A DNA stretch of 61,756 bases from Lachnospiraceae bacterium AM93-12TA (lineage in GTDB: Bacteria > Bacillota > Clostridia > Lachnospirales > Lachnospiraceae): NCBI GenBank assembly GCA_027698105.1, contig JAQERH010000018.1, positions 1 through 61,756 on the forward strand. The letters are read 5' to 3'. Position 1 is the stretch's first letter. Each line of letters begins with the position of its first letter. The translations under genes and the position numbers were made by a program. Shown here piece by piece: positions 8,666 through 17,354 of the stretch. A model generated the notes under the pieces. That model ran no database searches, had not been told where the DNA came from, and saw only the letters and a list, made by a program, of their open reading frames with translations.

Positions 8666-9487
8666 TTACTCAAGATTCAGCTTTCGATCCAGCACATATC
8701 CGGTTCCTATCATAAGAATTATCATACTGACAGCCTGAACGGCCAGCATTCCAAGTCCCATCATGTGCATCTGTATTGCCATTTCCTCTGCCGTCTCTGC
8801 AAAATCCATCAGATTCATGCCGTTTCCCATCAAAAGCATGACTGCGAAGTTCATCACTGTGCTTACTGCCATAAACCAGATAACAGACCAGATGACCTTG
8901 TGGTTTCTGGACAGCTGTCCCAGAGCCATGGAAAAATACAGTTCGTAAATAGAAGCAAAACCTGCCACCACAAGTCCCAGCAGGATTTCCATGGAAAAGC
9001 CCAGCATGTGCATACATAAAGCCGGCTCTCTCTGATATCCTTCCCGAAACAGGTTAAATATACCTGCCGGCAGCTCAATTAAAACCTTTAGGAAATCCAG
9101 GCCTGCAAATAAACCCATAGAAAAAATCCCCACTATCATGGACAAAACAGTGACAATAAAAGAGACACTTGCTTTAGAAAAAACCAGTTTCCATGTCTTC
9201 ACCGGAAGGGTAAACATCAGATATCCCTCCTGCTTTAACAGTCCCTTATAAAAACGCTGGATAATCATAACTGCCGTAAAAACTCCCATTGCTCCCAGCG
9301 CCAGCATGTAGAGAGTCACTGCTGCCGTCTGCATGGTCGAAAAGATTCTGGAACGGCCAATGAATCCTCCCAAAACGCTCTGGAGTAAAAATCCATTTAT
9401 CGCAGCCAGCGCCAGTGCAGCCCCATAAATAGGGAGCATGGTCTTCATCATGGCCTTCCATTCATATTTTAAAAGCTTTCCAAACAT
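8666..9487 (-). CDS. ABC-2 type transporter permease
   Basis: This 273-residue hydrophobic protein has about six predicted transmembrane helices. It begins MFGKLLKYEWKAMMKTMLPI, a typical opening of ABC-2 permeases in Firmicutes. It forms an exporter with the ATPase encoded immediately upstream (9506-10243), probably as a 2+2 complex. The operon is headed by a YtrA-like GntR regulator, an arrangement seen in cell-envelope-stress and antimicrobial-resistance ABC systems. The substrate is unknown. Confidence 0.82.
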   Translation of the reverse strand: MFGKLLKYEWKAMMKTMLPIYGAALALAAINGFLLQSVLGGFIGRSRIFSTMQTAAVTLYMLALGAMGVFTAVMIIQRFYKGLLKQEGYLMFTLPVKTWKLVFSKASVSFIVTVLSMIVGIFSMGLFAGLDFLKVLIELPAGIFNLFREGYQREPALCMHMLGFSMEILLGLVVAGFASIYELYFSMALGQLSRNHKVIWSVIWFMAVSTVMNFAVMLLMGNGMNLMDFAETAEEMAIQMHMMGLGMLAVQAVSMIILMIGTGYVLDRKLNLE

Positions 9488-9505
9488 AATACCGCCTTCC
9501 TTTCC

Positions 9506-10243
9506 TTATCTGCTCCAATCATCCAATCCTGTTCCGCCTCCATGTACGGCAAAGATCTCCCGGAACAGATGATCCACTGATTTTCCTTCCGTCTCCCTTA
9601 TTTCGTCTACACTGCTGTGGCGAACCAGACGGCCCTCTTTCAGAAAAACAGCTTCATCTAATACCTTCTCCACATCGGCAATCAGATGGGTGGAGATTAT
9701 GACTGACGCATCCTCTGAATAATTGGTAAGAATCGTCTGCAGAATGTACTCTCTGGCTGCCGGATCTACGCCTCCGATAGGTTCGTCTAAAAGATACAGC
9801 CTGGCATTCCGGCTCATCACTAAAATCAGCTGAACCTTCTCCTTATTTCCCTTTGAGAGAGTCTTCATCCTGGCTTTTTCGGAAATATTCAGATCTGCCA
9901 GCATAGCGGATGCTTTCTGTCTGTCAAAATCCTTATAAAAATCAGAAAACATATTCAGCAGATCAGATACCTGCATCCAGTCCGCAAAATACGTCTGATC
10001 CGGCAGGTAGGAAACCATCGCCTTTGTCTCAATACCAGGCAGTTTCCCATCTATTTCCAGCCACCCCTCCTCCGGCTTCAAAAGACCATTAGCCAGCTTC
10101 ATAAGAGTCGTCTTTCCTGAGCCATTCGGTCCTAAAAGTCCAATAATCTTTCCACTTTCTATAGTAAGGTCTACATCCTTCAAAGCATATTTGGATCCAA
10201 ATTTCTTTCCCAGCCCGCTGCAAACTAAAATTTCTCTGCTCAT
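9506..10243 (-). CDS. ABC transporter ATP-binding protein (YtrB-like)
   Basis: The 245-residue ATPase has a Walker A GLLGPNGSGKTT motif near residues 35-46, a degenerate signature LSKGNKEKVQ in place of LSGGQ, and Walker B YLLDEPIGGVDP. The altered signature is common in YtrB-like and ABC-2-linked ATPases. Its start overlaps the GntR stop by 4 bases (ATGA), which implies translational coupling. It energises the permease at 8666-9487. Confidence 0.9.
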   Translation of the reverse strand: MSREILVCSGLGKKFGSKYALKDVDLTIESGKIIGLLGPNGSGKTTLMKLANGLLKPEEGWLEIDGKLPGIETKAMVSYLPDQTYFADWMQVSDLLNMFSDFYKDFDRQKASAMLADLNISEKARMKTLSKGNKEKVQLILVMSRNARLYLLDEPIGGVDPAAREYILQTILTNYSEDASVIISTHLIADVEKVLDEAVFLKEGRLVRHSSVDEIRETEGKSVDHLFREIFAVHGGGTGLDDWSR

Positions 10244-10623
10244 ACTGTCCCATCCTCCTTCATTCCGTCAAACAGCTCCTCTAATACATGCTTAATTTCT
10301 TCCTTGGTATACCCCAGACTTCCCATCTGCTCTAAAAAGCGGATAGCCTGCTCTCTGGCCTGTCCGTTTCTCACTTTTTTAATCATCTCCATATCCTGTG
10401 TCACACACCTTCCTGCTGTTCTGTTTGTAATAATCAACCCCTGGCTTTCCAAATCAGCCATGGCCCTCTGCATGGTATTGGGATTCACCCCTGCCTGGGC
10501 TGCAAATTCCCGGACTGAAGGAAGCCGTTCTCCCGGCCCGTAGGTTCCCGCTGCAATCTGGGCAGAAAGCTGCTCCGAAAGCTGCATCCAGATAGGCCTG
10601 TCATCTGTAATTTTCCATTCCAT
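10240..10623 (-). CDS. GntR family transcriptional regulator (YtrA subfamily)
   Basis: This 127-residue protein has an N-terminal winged helix with the GntR signature GERLPSVREFAAQAGVNPNT followed by a short C-terminal helical tail typical of YtrA, with no effector domain. It is the first gene of the ABC operon and likely represses its own promoter: the perfect palindrome at 10699-10718 lies immediately downstream of the -10 box, 76 bases before the start codon. Envelope-active compounds induce such operons in other Firmicutes (family knowledge); the inducer here is unknown. Confidence 0.9.
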   Translation of the reverse strand: MEWKITDDRPIWMQLSEQLSAQIAAGTYGPGERLPSVREFAAQAGVNPNTMQRAMADLESQGLIITNRTAGRCVTQDMEMIKKVRNGQAREQAIRFLEQMGSLGYTKEEIKHVLEELFDGMKEDGTV

Positions 10624-10698
10624 TCCTTCACCTCATTTTCATTCTAAGTGCAGATCCTTTTCATTCACTGTCTTCAGTTATCTGTATTATTGTATTGT

Positions 10699-10718
10699 TG
10701 TATTAAGTGCTTAATACA
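10699..10718 (-). promoter_or_regulatory. YtrA/GntR operator palindrome
   Basis: TGTATTAAGTGCTTAATACA is a perfect inverted repeat with 9-bp arms and abuts the -10 box (10719-10724). Its place suggests autorepression by the GntR protein. Confidence 0.75.
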
Positions 10719-10747
10719 GTTATACAATAAAAAAAGCCGGTTGTCAA
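10719..10747 (-). promoter_or_regulatory. promoter of the GntR/ABC operon
   Basis: On the minus strand a consensus TTGACA (10742-10747) and TATAAC (10719-10724) are spaced by exactly 17 bases. The -35 box lies in the centre of a terminator-like hairpin. Confidence 0.82.
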
Positions 10748-10751
10748 CCGG
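10730..10751 (-). terminator. probable deo operon terminator overlapping the next promoter
   Basis: On the minus strand the stem CCGGTT / AACCGG with a GAC loop is followed by CTTTTTTT. The -35 hexamer of the GntR promoter is part of the stem and loop. Confidence 0.6.
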
Positions 10752-10889
10752 ATTGTAAAAAAATGCCATGCTGCAGCAAACTGGGGAATCCACCAGGACA
10801 AAAATCAGGAAAGGGAAAAATTTCCCTGTACACGCTCTATCGCATATACTGAAAAACTTCTCCCTTTCCTGTTCACTGCCTCTTCCTGA

Positions 10890-11540
10890 TTAGTTTGCCT
10901 CCAGCAGCTTGATCAGACGGCTGGTTCCCAGACGGTCCGCGCCCAGCTCAATAAACTGTTCTGCGTCTGAAACGCTGGCAATTCCGCCTGCTGCCTTTAC
11001 CTTCACTTCACTTCCTACATGCTTTCTCATAAGAGCCACATCGTCAAAAGTAGCTCCTCCTGTAGAAAATCCTGTAGAAGTCTTAATGTACTCGGCTCCT
11101 GACTCTGTGACAACGCGGCACAGCTCCACCTTCTCCTCTTCTGTCAGAAGGCAGGTTTCAATAATAACCTTTAACAGCTTTCCATGGCAGGCTGCCTTTA
11201 CAGCTTTAATCTCATCCAGAACGCCGTCAAAATCTTTCTCTTTGACCATGCCCACGTTAATGACCATATCGATCTCATCCGCTCCGTTTTTCACTGCGTC
11301 CTCTGTCTCAAAGACCTTGACTGCTGTAGTCATGTAGCCGTTTGGAAATCCAATGACTGTGCAGATGGCAAGCTTCTCACCCACATATTCTTTTGCTCTC
11401 TTTACAAAGCTGGGTGGAATACATACAGATGCTGTTCCATATTCCATACCCTCGTCACAAAGAACCTTAATCTGTTCCCAGGTAGCTGTCTGCTGAAGCA
11501 GAGTGTGATCAAGCCGCTTTAAAATTTCCTGTTTTTCCAT
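10890..11540 (-). CDS. deoC: deoxyribose-phosphate aldolase
   Basis: This 216-residue class I aldolase cleaves 2-deoxyribose-5-phosphate into acetaldehyde and glyceraldehyde-3-phosphate in the cytosol. The Schiff-base lysine lies in [13 protein letters not shown] (about residue 151), and VKAAGGI and KVIIETCLL are the other family blocks. Length is normal for the bacterial short form. It is the last gene of udp-deoB-deoC, separated from deoB by 12 bases, so it receives the product of phosphopentomutase directly. Confidence 0.96.
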   Translation of the reverse strand: MEKQEILKRLDHTLLQQTATWEQIKVLCDEGMEYGTASVCIPPSFVKRAKEYVGEKLAICTVIGFPNGYMTTAVKVFETEDAVKNGADEIDMVINVGMVKEKDFDGVLDEIKAVKAACHGKLLKVIIETCLLTEEEKVELCRVVTESGAEYIKTSTGFSTGGATFDDVALMRKHVGSEVKVKAAGGIASVSDAEQFIELGADRLGTSRLIKLLEAN

Positions 11541-11552
11541 TTTTTTCTCCTG

Positions 11553-12755
11553 TTATTTTTCAATTTCTTCCAGTCTGGAAGATCCAATTGTTCCCTCTGG
11601 CATTGCTACGCCAAAATTGTCTGCAATCGTAGCTCCAATTACTGCAAAAGTATCATTTTCCTCCATTTCACCGCCGCAGGTCATGGATGGAGACCAGGCG
11701 ATAAACGGAACCTTTTCTCTGGTGTGGTCGGTTCCTGTATAAGTCGGATCATTGCCGTGATCTGCCGTTAAAATCAGCAGATCGTCATCCTTCAGAAGTG
11801 GAAGCAGCTCACCCAGTTTCTCATCGAACTTCTCCAATTCCTCTGCATAGCCCTTCACATCTCTTCTGTGGCCCCACAGAGCGTCAAAGTCCACCAGGTT
11901 TACAAAGCAGAGTCCTGTAAAGTCTCTGCCAGCAATGTCGATAGTCTGCTCCATACCGTGAACAGAGCTTTTAGACTTGTTAGACTCTGTCAGCCCCTCT
12001 CCGTCGAAAATATCAAAAATCTTTCCAACTGAGATTACATCATAGCCAGCGTCCTTCATGGCATTTAACGCCGTCTGGCCATAAGGCTTTAAGGCATAGT
12101 CGTGGCGGTTGGCTGTGCGCTTAAACTCGCCCTTCTTCCTGCCCACATAAGGCCTTGCAATGACGCGGCCCACTTTCCACTCGTCTCTCATGGTCAGCTC
12201 TCTGGCAATCTCACAGTAATGGTACAGGGTTTCCAGACCCATGGTCTCCTCATTTCCGCAGATCTGAAGCACAGAGTCTGCTGATGTGTAGACAATCAGA
12301 TGGCCTGTGGCAATCTCCTCTTCTGCCAGCTCATCTAAAATTTCCGTTCCGCTGGCGCTCTTATTTCCAATGATGGTCCTGCCTGTTCTCTTCTCCAGTT
12401 CGTCAATCAGTTCCTTTGGAAAACCTGTATCTGTGAAGGTCTGAAACGGCTTGGTAATATGAAGTCCCATCATCTCCCAATGGCCGGTCATGGTGTCCTT
12501 TCCGCAGCTTCTCTCCCTCATTTTCATGTATTTTCCCAGCGGACGTTCCACCGGCTCATTCTGCTTCATGGGATGGAGATTGGCCATGCCCAGCTTTCTG
12601 AGATTAGGAATTTCAAGGTGCTCCGCCTTTTCTGCAATATGTCCCAGAGTATCTACTCCCACGTCTCCATACTGAGCGGAATCCTCCATGGCTCCCACTC
12701 CCAGAGAATCCAGTACGATTGTAAAAACACGCTTATATTTTTTATACTGTCCCAT
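11553..12755 (-). CDS. deoB: phosphopentomutase
   Basis: The 400-residue enzyme interconverts (deoxy)ribose-1-phosphate and (deoxy)ribose-5-phosphate. It belongs to the alkaline phosphatase superfamily: metal ligands are visible in [13 protein letters not shown] (N-terminus), [12 protein letters not shown], and [18 protein letters not shown] (C-terminal half), and the catalytic threonine region is in DTMTGHWE. Full length for the family. It lies between a uridine phosphorylase gene and deoC in a nucleoside-salvage operon. Confidence 0.96.
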   Translation of the reverse strand: MGQYKKYKRVFTIVLDSLGVGAMEDSAQYGDVGVDTLGHIAEKAEHLEIPNLRKLGMANLHPMKQNEPVERPLGKYMKMRERSCGKDTMTGHWEMMGLHITKPFQTFTDTGFPKELIDELEKRTGRTIIGNKSASGTEILDELAEEEIATGHLIVYTSADSVLQICGNEETMGLETLYHYCEIARELTMRDEWKVGRVIARPYVGRKKGEFKRTANRHDYALKPYGQTALNAMKDAGYDVISVGKIFDIFDGEGLTESNKSKSSVHGMEQTIDIAGRDFTGLCFVNLVDFDALWGHRRDVKGYAEELEKFDEKLGELLPLLKDDDLLILTADHGNDPTYTGTDHTREKVPFIAWSPSMTCGGEMEENDTFAVIGATIADNFGVAMPEGTIGSSRLEEIEK

Positions 12756-12842
12756 TCTGATTATTGTCTCCTTTTTGTCTCTTTCTCTCTGTCTTTACCG
12801 GCATTTCATACTCAGTCCTGTCTTTGCACAGTCTTTCCCGTC

Positions 12843-13622
12843 CTATTTCTCCCTGTCAGCCTGAATCAGACTGCGGATTGCCTCAACTGCCACACGGATA
12901 GGCGCTTCTGTGTCATGACAGATATTATTTTCCATCCCCAGCTTCTCCCGTTCCTGGTTTCCCACTACCAGGAAGTTAGAGCCGCATCGCACGCCCAGGT
13001 GGGCAGCTACGATAAACAGGGCAGCTGACTCCATCTCTGAAGCCTTACAGCCCAGACGCTTCCATGCCTCCCATTTATTTAACAACTCATAGCTGACTGG
13101 CATCCGTTCCGGATCATGCTGTCCATAAAAGGCGTCCTTACACTGAACTACTCCTGTGTGATAAGGCAGATTCAGCTTTTTCGCTGCTGCTGCCAGGGCA
13201 TTGGCCACTTCCAGATCCGCCACAGCCGGGAACTCAATGGGCGCGTATTCCCTGCTGGTTCCCTCCATGCGAATCGCGCCTGTGGCGATGACAATATCGC
13301 CTCCTTTTACGTCCAAATCAATTCCTCCGCAGGTTCCTACCCGGACAAAGGTATCAGCTCCGCACTGAACCAGCTCCTCCATGGCAATCGAAGCAGAAGG
13401 ACCGCCGATTCCAGTAGAGGTAACGCTCACCTTCTCTCCGTCAAGGGTTCCTGTGTAAGTCACATACTCTCTGCTGTCAGCTACCAGCACCGGATCATCG
13501 AAAAACTGGGCAATTTTCTGACACCGCTTTGGATCTCCCGGAAGGATCACGTATCGGCCCACATCTCCTTTTCTAATCTGTAAATGATACATTAAACCGA
13601 CTTCACCTGAATAATTCTGCAT
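12843..13622 (-). CDS. udp: uridine phosphorylase-like nucleoside phosphorylase
   Basis: The 259-residue protein is a PNP/UDP family phosphorylase. GDPKR near residues 29-33 binds phosphate, RVGTCGG lies at about 96-102, and EMESAALF carries the ribose-binding glutamates. It splits uridine or a related nucleoside with phosphate to give ribose-1-phosphate. The ATG has AAAGGAG 6 bases upstream. It is the first gene of udp-deoB-deoC. A promoter lies at 13646-13675, partly inside the end of the preceding gene. Base specificity (uridine rather than purine) is inferred from overall similarity. Confidence 0.88.
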   Translation of the reverse strand: MQNYSGEVGLMYHLQIRKGDVGRYVILPGDPKRCQKIAQFFDDPVLVADSREYVTYTGTLDGEKVSVTSTGIGGPSASIAMEELVQCGADTFVRVGTCGGIDLDVKGGDIVIATGAIRMEGTSREYAPIEFPAVADLEVANALAAAAKKLNLPYHTGVVQCKDAFYGQHDPERMPVSYELLNKWEAWKRLGCKASEMESAALFIVAAHLGVRCGSNFLVVGNQEREKLGMENNICHDTEAPIRVAVEAIRSLIQADREK

Positions 13623-13645
13623 ATGCTTCTCCTTTCGATTTCCCT

Positions 13646-13675
13646 ATTGTATCTGAAAACTCATGCTATTGGCAA
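13646..13675 (-). promoter_or_regulatory. promoter of udp-deoB-deoC
   Basis: On the minus strand TTGCCA (13670-13675) and TACAAT (13646-13651) are spaced by 18 bases. The -35 box lies inside the 3' end of the upstream Res-like gene. Confidence 0.55.
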
Positions 13676-15382
13676 TGCTTTTTTCAAAAGCGCCTCCATC
13701 CTGTCCATACAGGTGGAAAGCTCTCTTCGTTCTTCCTGCGTCAGTTCCAATGGCGCAGCAGCCATCGTATCCTTCAGCTTCTCTAACTGTTCCACAGCCT
13801 CCTGGCGGGAAGCCAATCCTTCCTTTCCACTGCTCCAGTAAGGGTCCTCATCCATTCCCTCTCCGATGACACAAAGGCGCTCTGTCTCATGTTCCAGACT
13901 CTGACAGCCCTTCTGATCCTCTGACGGCCACTGGCCGCAGGCCGCTTTCTTTCTGAGAGATGCCTCCGTCACTCCGGCGTCCAGACAGCAGATTACAAAT
14001 ATATTTCTGTTTTCACACCCTCTTCTTAAAGCCGGGTGGGCGAAAAGAAAGGCTTCCTGGCGTTCAAACGAGGAAAGTGTCCCGCTTTCGTTCAGTATTT
14101 CACCGATTCCCCTGTTTACATCCTCCAGCAGACGCTTTCTAAAGCTCCCGGCGTCTTTCCTCTCCCAGCCGTCCAGCTCGCGCTCATGCCCTCTTGCATC
14201 AATTCCCAGAAATACCCGTCTGGCCTTCTCCGGTTCGCGGCAGAATACAGGAAGCTTCTCCTCTTCAGTCAGGCGAATCTGGCTGTCGTACTCTTCCAGC
14301 TGTTCCTGGTATATCTGATCAAAGAGTTTCAGCATCTGCTCCCTATCCCGGCTGGAAGCTGCTGTGAAAAACAAGGTCAGGCATTTCACCCTTCGCCCCG
14401 TTTTCAAAAGCTCCAGCTGCTTTTCAAAATGCTGCTTCACAGCCAGACGGATTTTCTCTTCCACCAGAGAAGACTCTCCTGTCTGAGATTCCGGCCGCTT
14501 TAAAAAACAGGCCTTCACCGCGCCCTGATTCAAGGCCTCTTCCCTTGTCATACTGAAAATCCTGTTTTCCCTGTCTGCTGCCCTGGACTGAAATCGCAGA
14601 GTAAATAAAGGGTTTAATCCCTCCAAAGCCTGAAACGCCTTGGAAGTCTCCTGAAGCTCCGAAAGTGTCCTGTCTGCTCCCGGTTCATCCAGAATCACCA
14701 CAGGCCTCACAGCTCTTATGTCCTCCCACAGCACCTGGCCATACTCATCAGCAGCCCGCAGCCGGTTCGTCCCCCTGTTGAATGTCTGGATATTCATAAT
14801 GCAGATGGAAAGTTTCTCCGACTCCACCAGCCGCGTGCTGACTTCTCTCAGATTTTCTCCCCGGCATAAAAAGCTGCAGTCTGACAGGCTGGGATAGTCA
14901 AGCTCCAGAAAGCAGTCTGAAAATTTTCTGACTGCCTCCGCCAGCTTAAGCCTCTCCGCCACCGAGGGGACCGCTACAATAAATTTCAAAAGACCATAGG
15001 CCCGGTTCAGCTCCAGTATTGTCCTGAGAAGCACAAAACTGCGGCCCTCTCCCTCCGGCATCTCCATGGAAATATCCACCCTGTCTTCCAGAGACTGGCT
15101 GGTCTGGACAATCCCATTTTCCCGCTGAACACGCCTCAGGTTCCTCCTGAAAACCTTCCCAATATCCATAGATGGATTTGTTACCGGAAGGCCAAAGCCA
15201 GGAAGACAGATTCTGGCTCTCGACTCCGGTTTAACTTCTCCTTCTTTCGTATCTGCAGTCCCTGTTTGTCCTGTTTCTGAATCCTCTCTGTCAAAAGCCC
15301 CTCTGAGCAGCTGAACCGCCGATTTGACTGCCTGAGTCTGCCAGGCGGATTCCTTTCCTCCTACTGCCCTGTATCGTTTCAC
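13661..15382 (-). CDS. degenerate type III restriction Res-like SF2 protein
   Basis: The 573-residue protein follows the N-terminal architecture of type III restriction Res subunits: a query such as LRTILELNRAYGLLKFIVAV (about residue 135), a motif-II-like VVILDEPGADRT, and LNPLFTLRF where Res has LNPLFTLRYSAT. Key residues have changed. Motif I, normally ETGTGKT, reads PEGEGRS, replacing the ATP-binding lysine. Motif III SAT reads QSRAA. No clear C-terminal nuclease motif is visible. ATPase activity is therefore doubtful. The frame is open and long, so this may be a repurposed pseudo-ATPase rather than a pseudogene. The GTG start is set by GGGAGG 7 bases upstream; the longer TTG-start form would contain that site. 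A 111-bp tandem repeat carrying possible promoters lies upstream. Confidence 0.6.
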   Translation of the reverse strand: MKRYRAVGGKESAWQTQAVKSAVQLLRGAFDREDSETGQTGTADTKEGEVKPESRARICLPGFGLPVTNPSMDIGKVFRRNLRRVQRENGIVQTSQSLEDRVDISMEMPEGEGRSFVLLRTILELNRAYGLLKFIVAVPSVAERLKLAEAVRKFSDCFLELDYPSLSDCSFLCRGENLREVSTRLVESEKLSICIMNIQTFNRGTNRLRAADEYGQVLWEDIRAVRPVVILDEPGADRTLSELQETSKAFQALEGLNPLFTLRFQSRAADRENRIFSMTREEALNQGAVKACFLKRPESQTGESSLVEEKIRLAVKQHFEKQLELLKTGRRVKCLTLFFTAASSRDREQMLKLFDQIYQEQLEEYDSQIRLTEEEKLPVFCREPEKARRVFLGIDARGHERELDGWERKDAGSFRKRLLEDVNRGIGEILNESGTLSSFERQEAFLFAHPALRRGCENRNIFVICCLDAGVTEASLRKKAACGQWPSEDQKGCQSLEHETERLCVIGEGMDEDPYWSSGKEGLASRQEAVEQLEKLKDTMAAAPLELTQEERRELSTCMDRMEALLKKALPIA

Positions 15383-15424
15383 TCTTCCGCCTCCCTTCCC
15401 CAATCTATCGCAGCTGTTTATTAC

Positions 15425-15639
15425 GGATATGAAACTCCGTCGGATGCTCGCGATTTGAATTTATCTCTGCTTCGCTGTGCTCGCTCAAACCGGCGCGGCA
15501 TAATATCTGACGATATTATACCATATCCATCCTATGGATATGAGCCTCCGGCGGATGCGCACAGTTTGAATTTGTATCTGCTTCGCTTCGCTCGCTCAAA
15601 CCGGCGCGGCATAATATCTGACGATATTATACCATTTCC
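15425..15639 (-). repeat. 111-bp tandem direct repeat upstream of the Res-like gene
   Basis: Two units start at 15425 and 15536 (period 111). A 46-base block is identical in both (15479-15524 and 15590-15635). Each unit contains the inverted repeat TAATATC-N4-GATATTA (15501-15518 and 15612-15629), and on the minus strand each has a TATAAT overlapping it. This looks like a duplicated promoter/operator for the gene starting at 15382. The region 15404-15777 contains no protein gene. Confidence 0.85.
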
Positions 15640-15711
15640 AGGGTAAAATTGAAATCTGAATCCATGTTTTTTACGCCTTTTTAAAATTTTTGAAAAAATC
15701 AAAAAAAGTGC

Positions 15712-15739
15712 TTGCATTTTTTTCGAAATGTGATATACT
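15712..15739 (+). promoter_or_regulatory. promoter of tRNA-Glu copy 1
   Basis: TTGCAT (15712-15717) and TATACT (15734-15739) are spaced by 16 bases. The same boxes and spacing occur at the second tRNA copy, with a changed spacer sequence. Confidence 0.75.
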
Positions 15740-15777
15740 ATCTAAGTCGACAGCGAGCGACAGAAAACAGAATAAAA

Positions 15778-15849
15778 GGCCTGTTGGTCAAGCGGTCAAG
15801 ACGACGCCCTCTCACGGCGTAAACCCGGGTTCGATTCCCGGACAGGTCA
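15778..15849 (+). tRNA. tRNA-Glu (anticodon CTC), copy 1
   Basis: The 72-base gene folds as a cloverleaf. The 7-bp acceptor pairs GGCCTGT with ACAGGTC (one G-T pair), the anticodon stem ACGCC/GGCGT encloses the loop CTCTCAC giving anticodon CTC (decodes GAG, Glu), and the T arm contains GGTTCGATTCC. CCA is not encoded. An identical copy lies inverted at 17216-17287. Confidence 0.96.
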
Positions 15850-15856
15850 TATTTAA

Positions 15857-15885
15857 AGCCACTGAAATTCAGTGGCTTTTTTCTT
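15857..15885 (+). terminator. terminator after tRNA-Glu copy 1
   Basis: A stem AGCCACTGAA / TTCAGTGGCT with almost no loop is followed by a T run. It overlaps the 3' end of the convergent PD-(D/E)XK gene. Confidence 0.8.
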
Positions 15886-16561
15886 TGCTTTCTTCTATAA
15901 ATTGAACCAGCTGCTTCTTCAGCTTATCAAACTCGCCGATTCCCTGCCCCTCCTCCTGTATTTTCTCTTCTTTCCATTTGATTCCGTCAATAAGTGGACG
16001 GCCGCCAGAGGTTCTTTCTGCCACCAGATTTTTTCGCATACTGGTTCTCATCCGATATACCAGCTCTCCCAGACAGACAGGTTCTGATACTGGTTTTAAT
16101 CCATATTTCTCTGTGTACTCTTTCGTATAAAAGGCCCAGGTAATACCGTCTGTCAGAATGACCCGGCTGTTTCTTTCAGCCCTTAAATGGCGTTCTATTT
16201 CTTCTAAACATTTATACTGTTCTGGTGCAAATCCTGTGACAGGATCTAAAACAGGAGATTTTATCTCCACCACACTCCTGTAGATGACATGATTTTCCCT
16301 GTTTTCCCAGTTCCAGTTATCAGAAATACATAAATCCGGCGTGGCCGGGACGAATTTTTCACCTTTCAGATAGGTTCCGCAGTATTGCGCATAATCGTGT
16401 ACAACAGAGCGAATCTTTACATCTACCGGCTCAATGTCATAGTCAGGCAGCAGTTCCTGGAGAAAGGGCCGGATGACATTGTCCTGAAACACCCGCTCCC
16501 TGACATCTTTAATTCTCAGCTGCCTGTCTATTAATTCCCTGTACCTGCTGTAAGTAATCAT
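15869..16561 (-). CDS. orphan PD-(D/E)XK protein, HsdR N-terminal-like
   Basis: The 230-residue protein resembles the N-terminal nuclease domain of type I restriction R subunits standing alone. The PD-(D/E)XK core is visible as PDLCIS, followed by VVEIKSP (about residues 96-102), then ILTDGITWAFY, a strand often seen after this core. No helicase domain, HsdM or HsdS is nearby. The start is ATG at 16561, 6 bases after the nitroreductase stop, so the two genes probably share a transcript. Stand-alone copies of this domain are common in bacteria and their role is unclear; nuclease activity is an inference. Confidence 0.65.
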   Translation of the reverse strand: MITYSRYRELIDRQLRIKDVRERVFQDNVIRPFLQELLPDYDIEPVDVKIRSVVHDYAQYCGTYLKGEKFVPATPDLCISDNWNWENRENHVIYRSVVEIKSPVLDPVTGFAPEQYKCLEEIERHLRAERNSRVILTDGITWAFYTKEYTEKYGLKPVSEPVCLGELVYRMRTSMRKNLVAERTSGGRPLIDGIKWKEEKIQEEGQGIGEFDKLKKQLVQFIEESKEKSH

Positions 16562-16567
16562 ATTTTC

Positions 16568-17098
16568 CTACTGTTCCCAGATCTCATTGTGTACCTTGTT
16601 CAGCTCTGCTTCTTCCAGACTGTGGGGATCCGGATGTTTCTCTGTCACACCGACAGACAGAATTGCTTCCAGCTGGTACCGCTTTGGAACCTGGAGGAGC
16701 TGTCTGCAGAATTCTTCTGTAGTCATACTGTTCTGCGCTTTCCTAAGCCTTCCCTGAATCCAGCAGCTTCCCAGTCCCAGACTGTCTGCCATTAAATGCA
16801 TGTTGCTCATCACAATAGAGCAGTCTTCTGTCCAAACATCCGTCTTTTCCGGGTCTGCAAAAACCAAAATGGCACAGCCGGCCTTTTCCAGCATATTGGC
16901 AGCTCCTTCCCGACATTTTACCAATTCCTTCAGCATATCTCTGTTCTGGACAATCACAAGCTCCCAGGGTTTTCTGCTGCGCCCGGAAGGAGATAAAAGG
17001 CCAGCTGCTAAAATTTTCTCCAGCTGCTCTTTTGGAATCGGTGCTCCCGTGTACTCCCTGACACTTCTTCTGTGTTTCAGCATTTCCAGTAAATCCAT
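16568..17098 (-). CDS. nitroreductase family protein
   Basis: This 176-residue flavoprotein has the N-terminal FMN-binding signature RRSVREYTGAPI and SPSGRSRKPWELVIV, and the mid-protein block MHLMADSLGLGSCWIQG. Such short nitroreductases transfer hydride from NAD(P)H to nitro compounds, quinones or other acceptors as FMN dimers. The in vivo substrate is unknown. It lies within the segment bounded by the two inverted tRNA-Glu genes. Confidence 0.88.
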   Translation of the reverse strand: MDLLEMLKHRRSVREYTGAPIPKEQLEKILAAGLLSPSGRSRKPWELVIVQNRDMLKELVKCREGAANMLEKAGCAILVFADPEKTDVWTEDCSIVMSNMHLMADSLGLGSCWIQGRLRKAQNSMTTEEFCRQLLQVPKRYQLEAILSVGVTEKHPDPHSLEEAELNKVHNEIWEQ

Positions 17099-17172
17099 AT
17101 CCGCTCCTCCTGATTCTTCAGAGCCAATATTCAGGGCACATTCCCCTGCCGCCGGCTCTGTTTTGTATATAG

Positions 17173-17202
17173 CAAAAAGAACCAGACAATTATTTCTGGT
17201 TC
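17173..17202 (-). terminator. terminator after tRNA-Glu copy 2
   Basis: On the minus strand the perfect 8-bp stem GAACCAGA / TCTGGTTC is followed by TTTTT. The stem differs from the one after copy 1, so the duplication does not extend through it. Confidence 0.8.
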
Positions 17203-17215
17203 TTCTTCATTTAAA

Positions 17216-17287
17216 TGACCTGTCCGGGAATCGAACCCGGGTTTACGCCGTGAGAGGGCGTCGTCTTGACCGCTTGACCAACAGGCC
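17216..17287 (-). tRNA. tRNA-Glu (anticodon CTC), copy 2
   Basis: This is the exact reverse complement of the 72-base gene at 15778-15849, with anticodon CTC and the same acceptor and T arms. CCA is not encoded. The upstream leader is also nearly identical to that of copy 1. Confidence 0.96.
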
Positions 17288-17326
17288 TTTTATTCTGTTT
17301 TTCTGTCGCTCGCTGTCGACTTAGAT

Positions 17327-17354
17327 AGTATATCATATTTTCCGAAAAATGCAA
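17327..17354 (-). promoter_or_regulatory. promoter of tRNA-Glu copy 2
   Basis: On the minus strand TTGCAT (17349-17354) and TATACT (17327-17332) are spaced by 16 bases, as at copy 1. Confidence 0.75.

Noticed and set aside
15425..15639. Possible CRISPR array
   Set aside because: There are only two units of 111 bases and the between-unit sequence is also similar, so there are no distinct spacers, and no cas genes are present.
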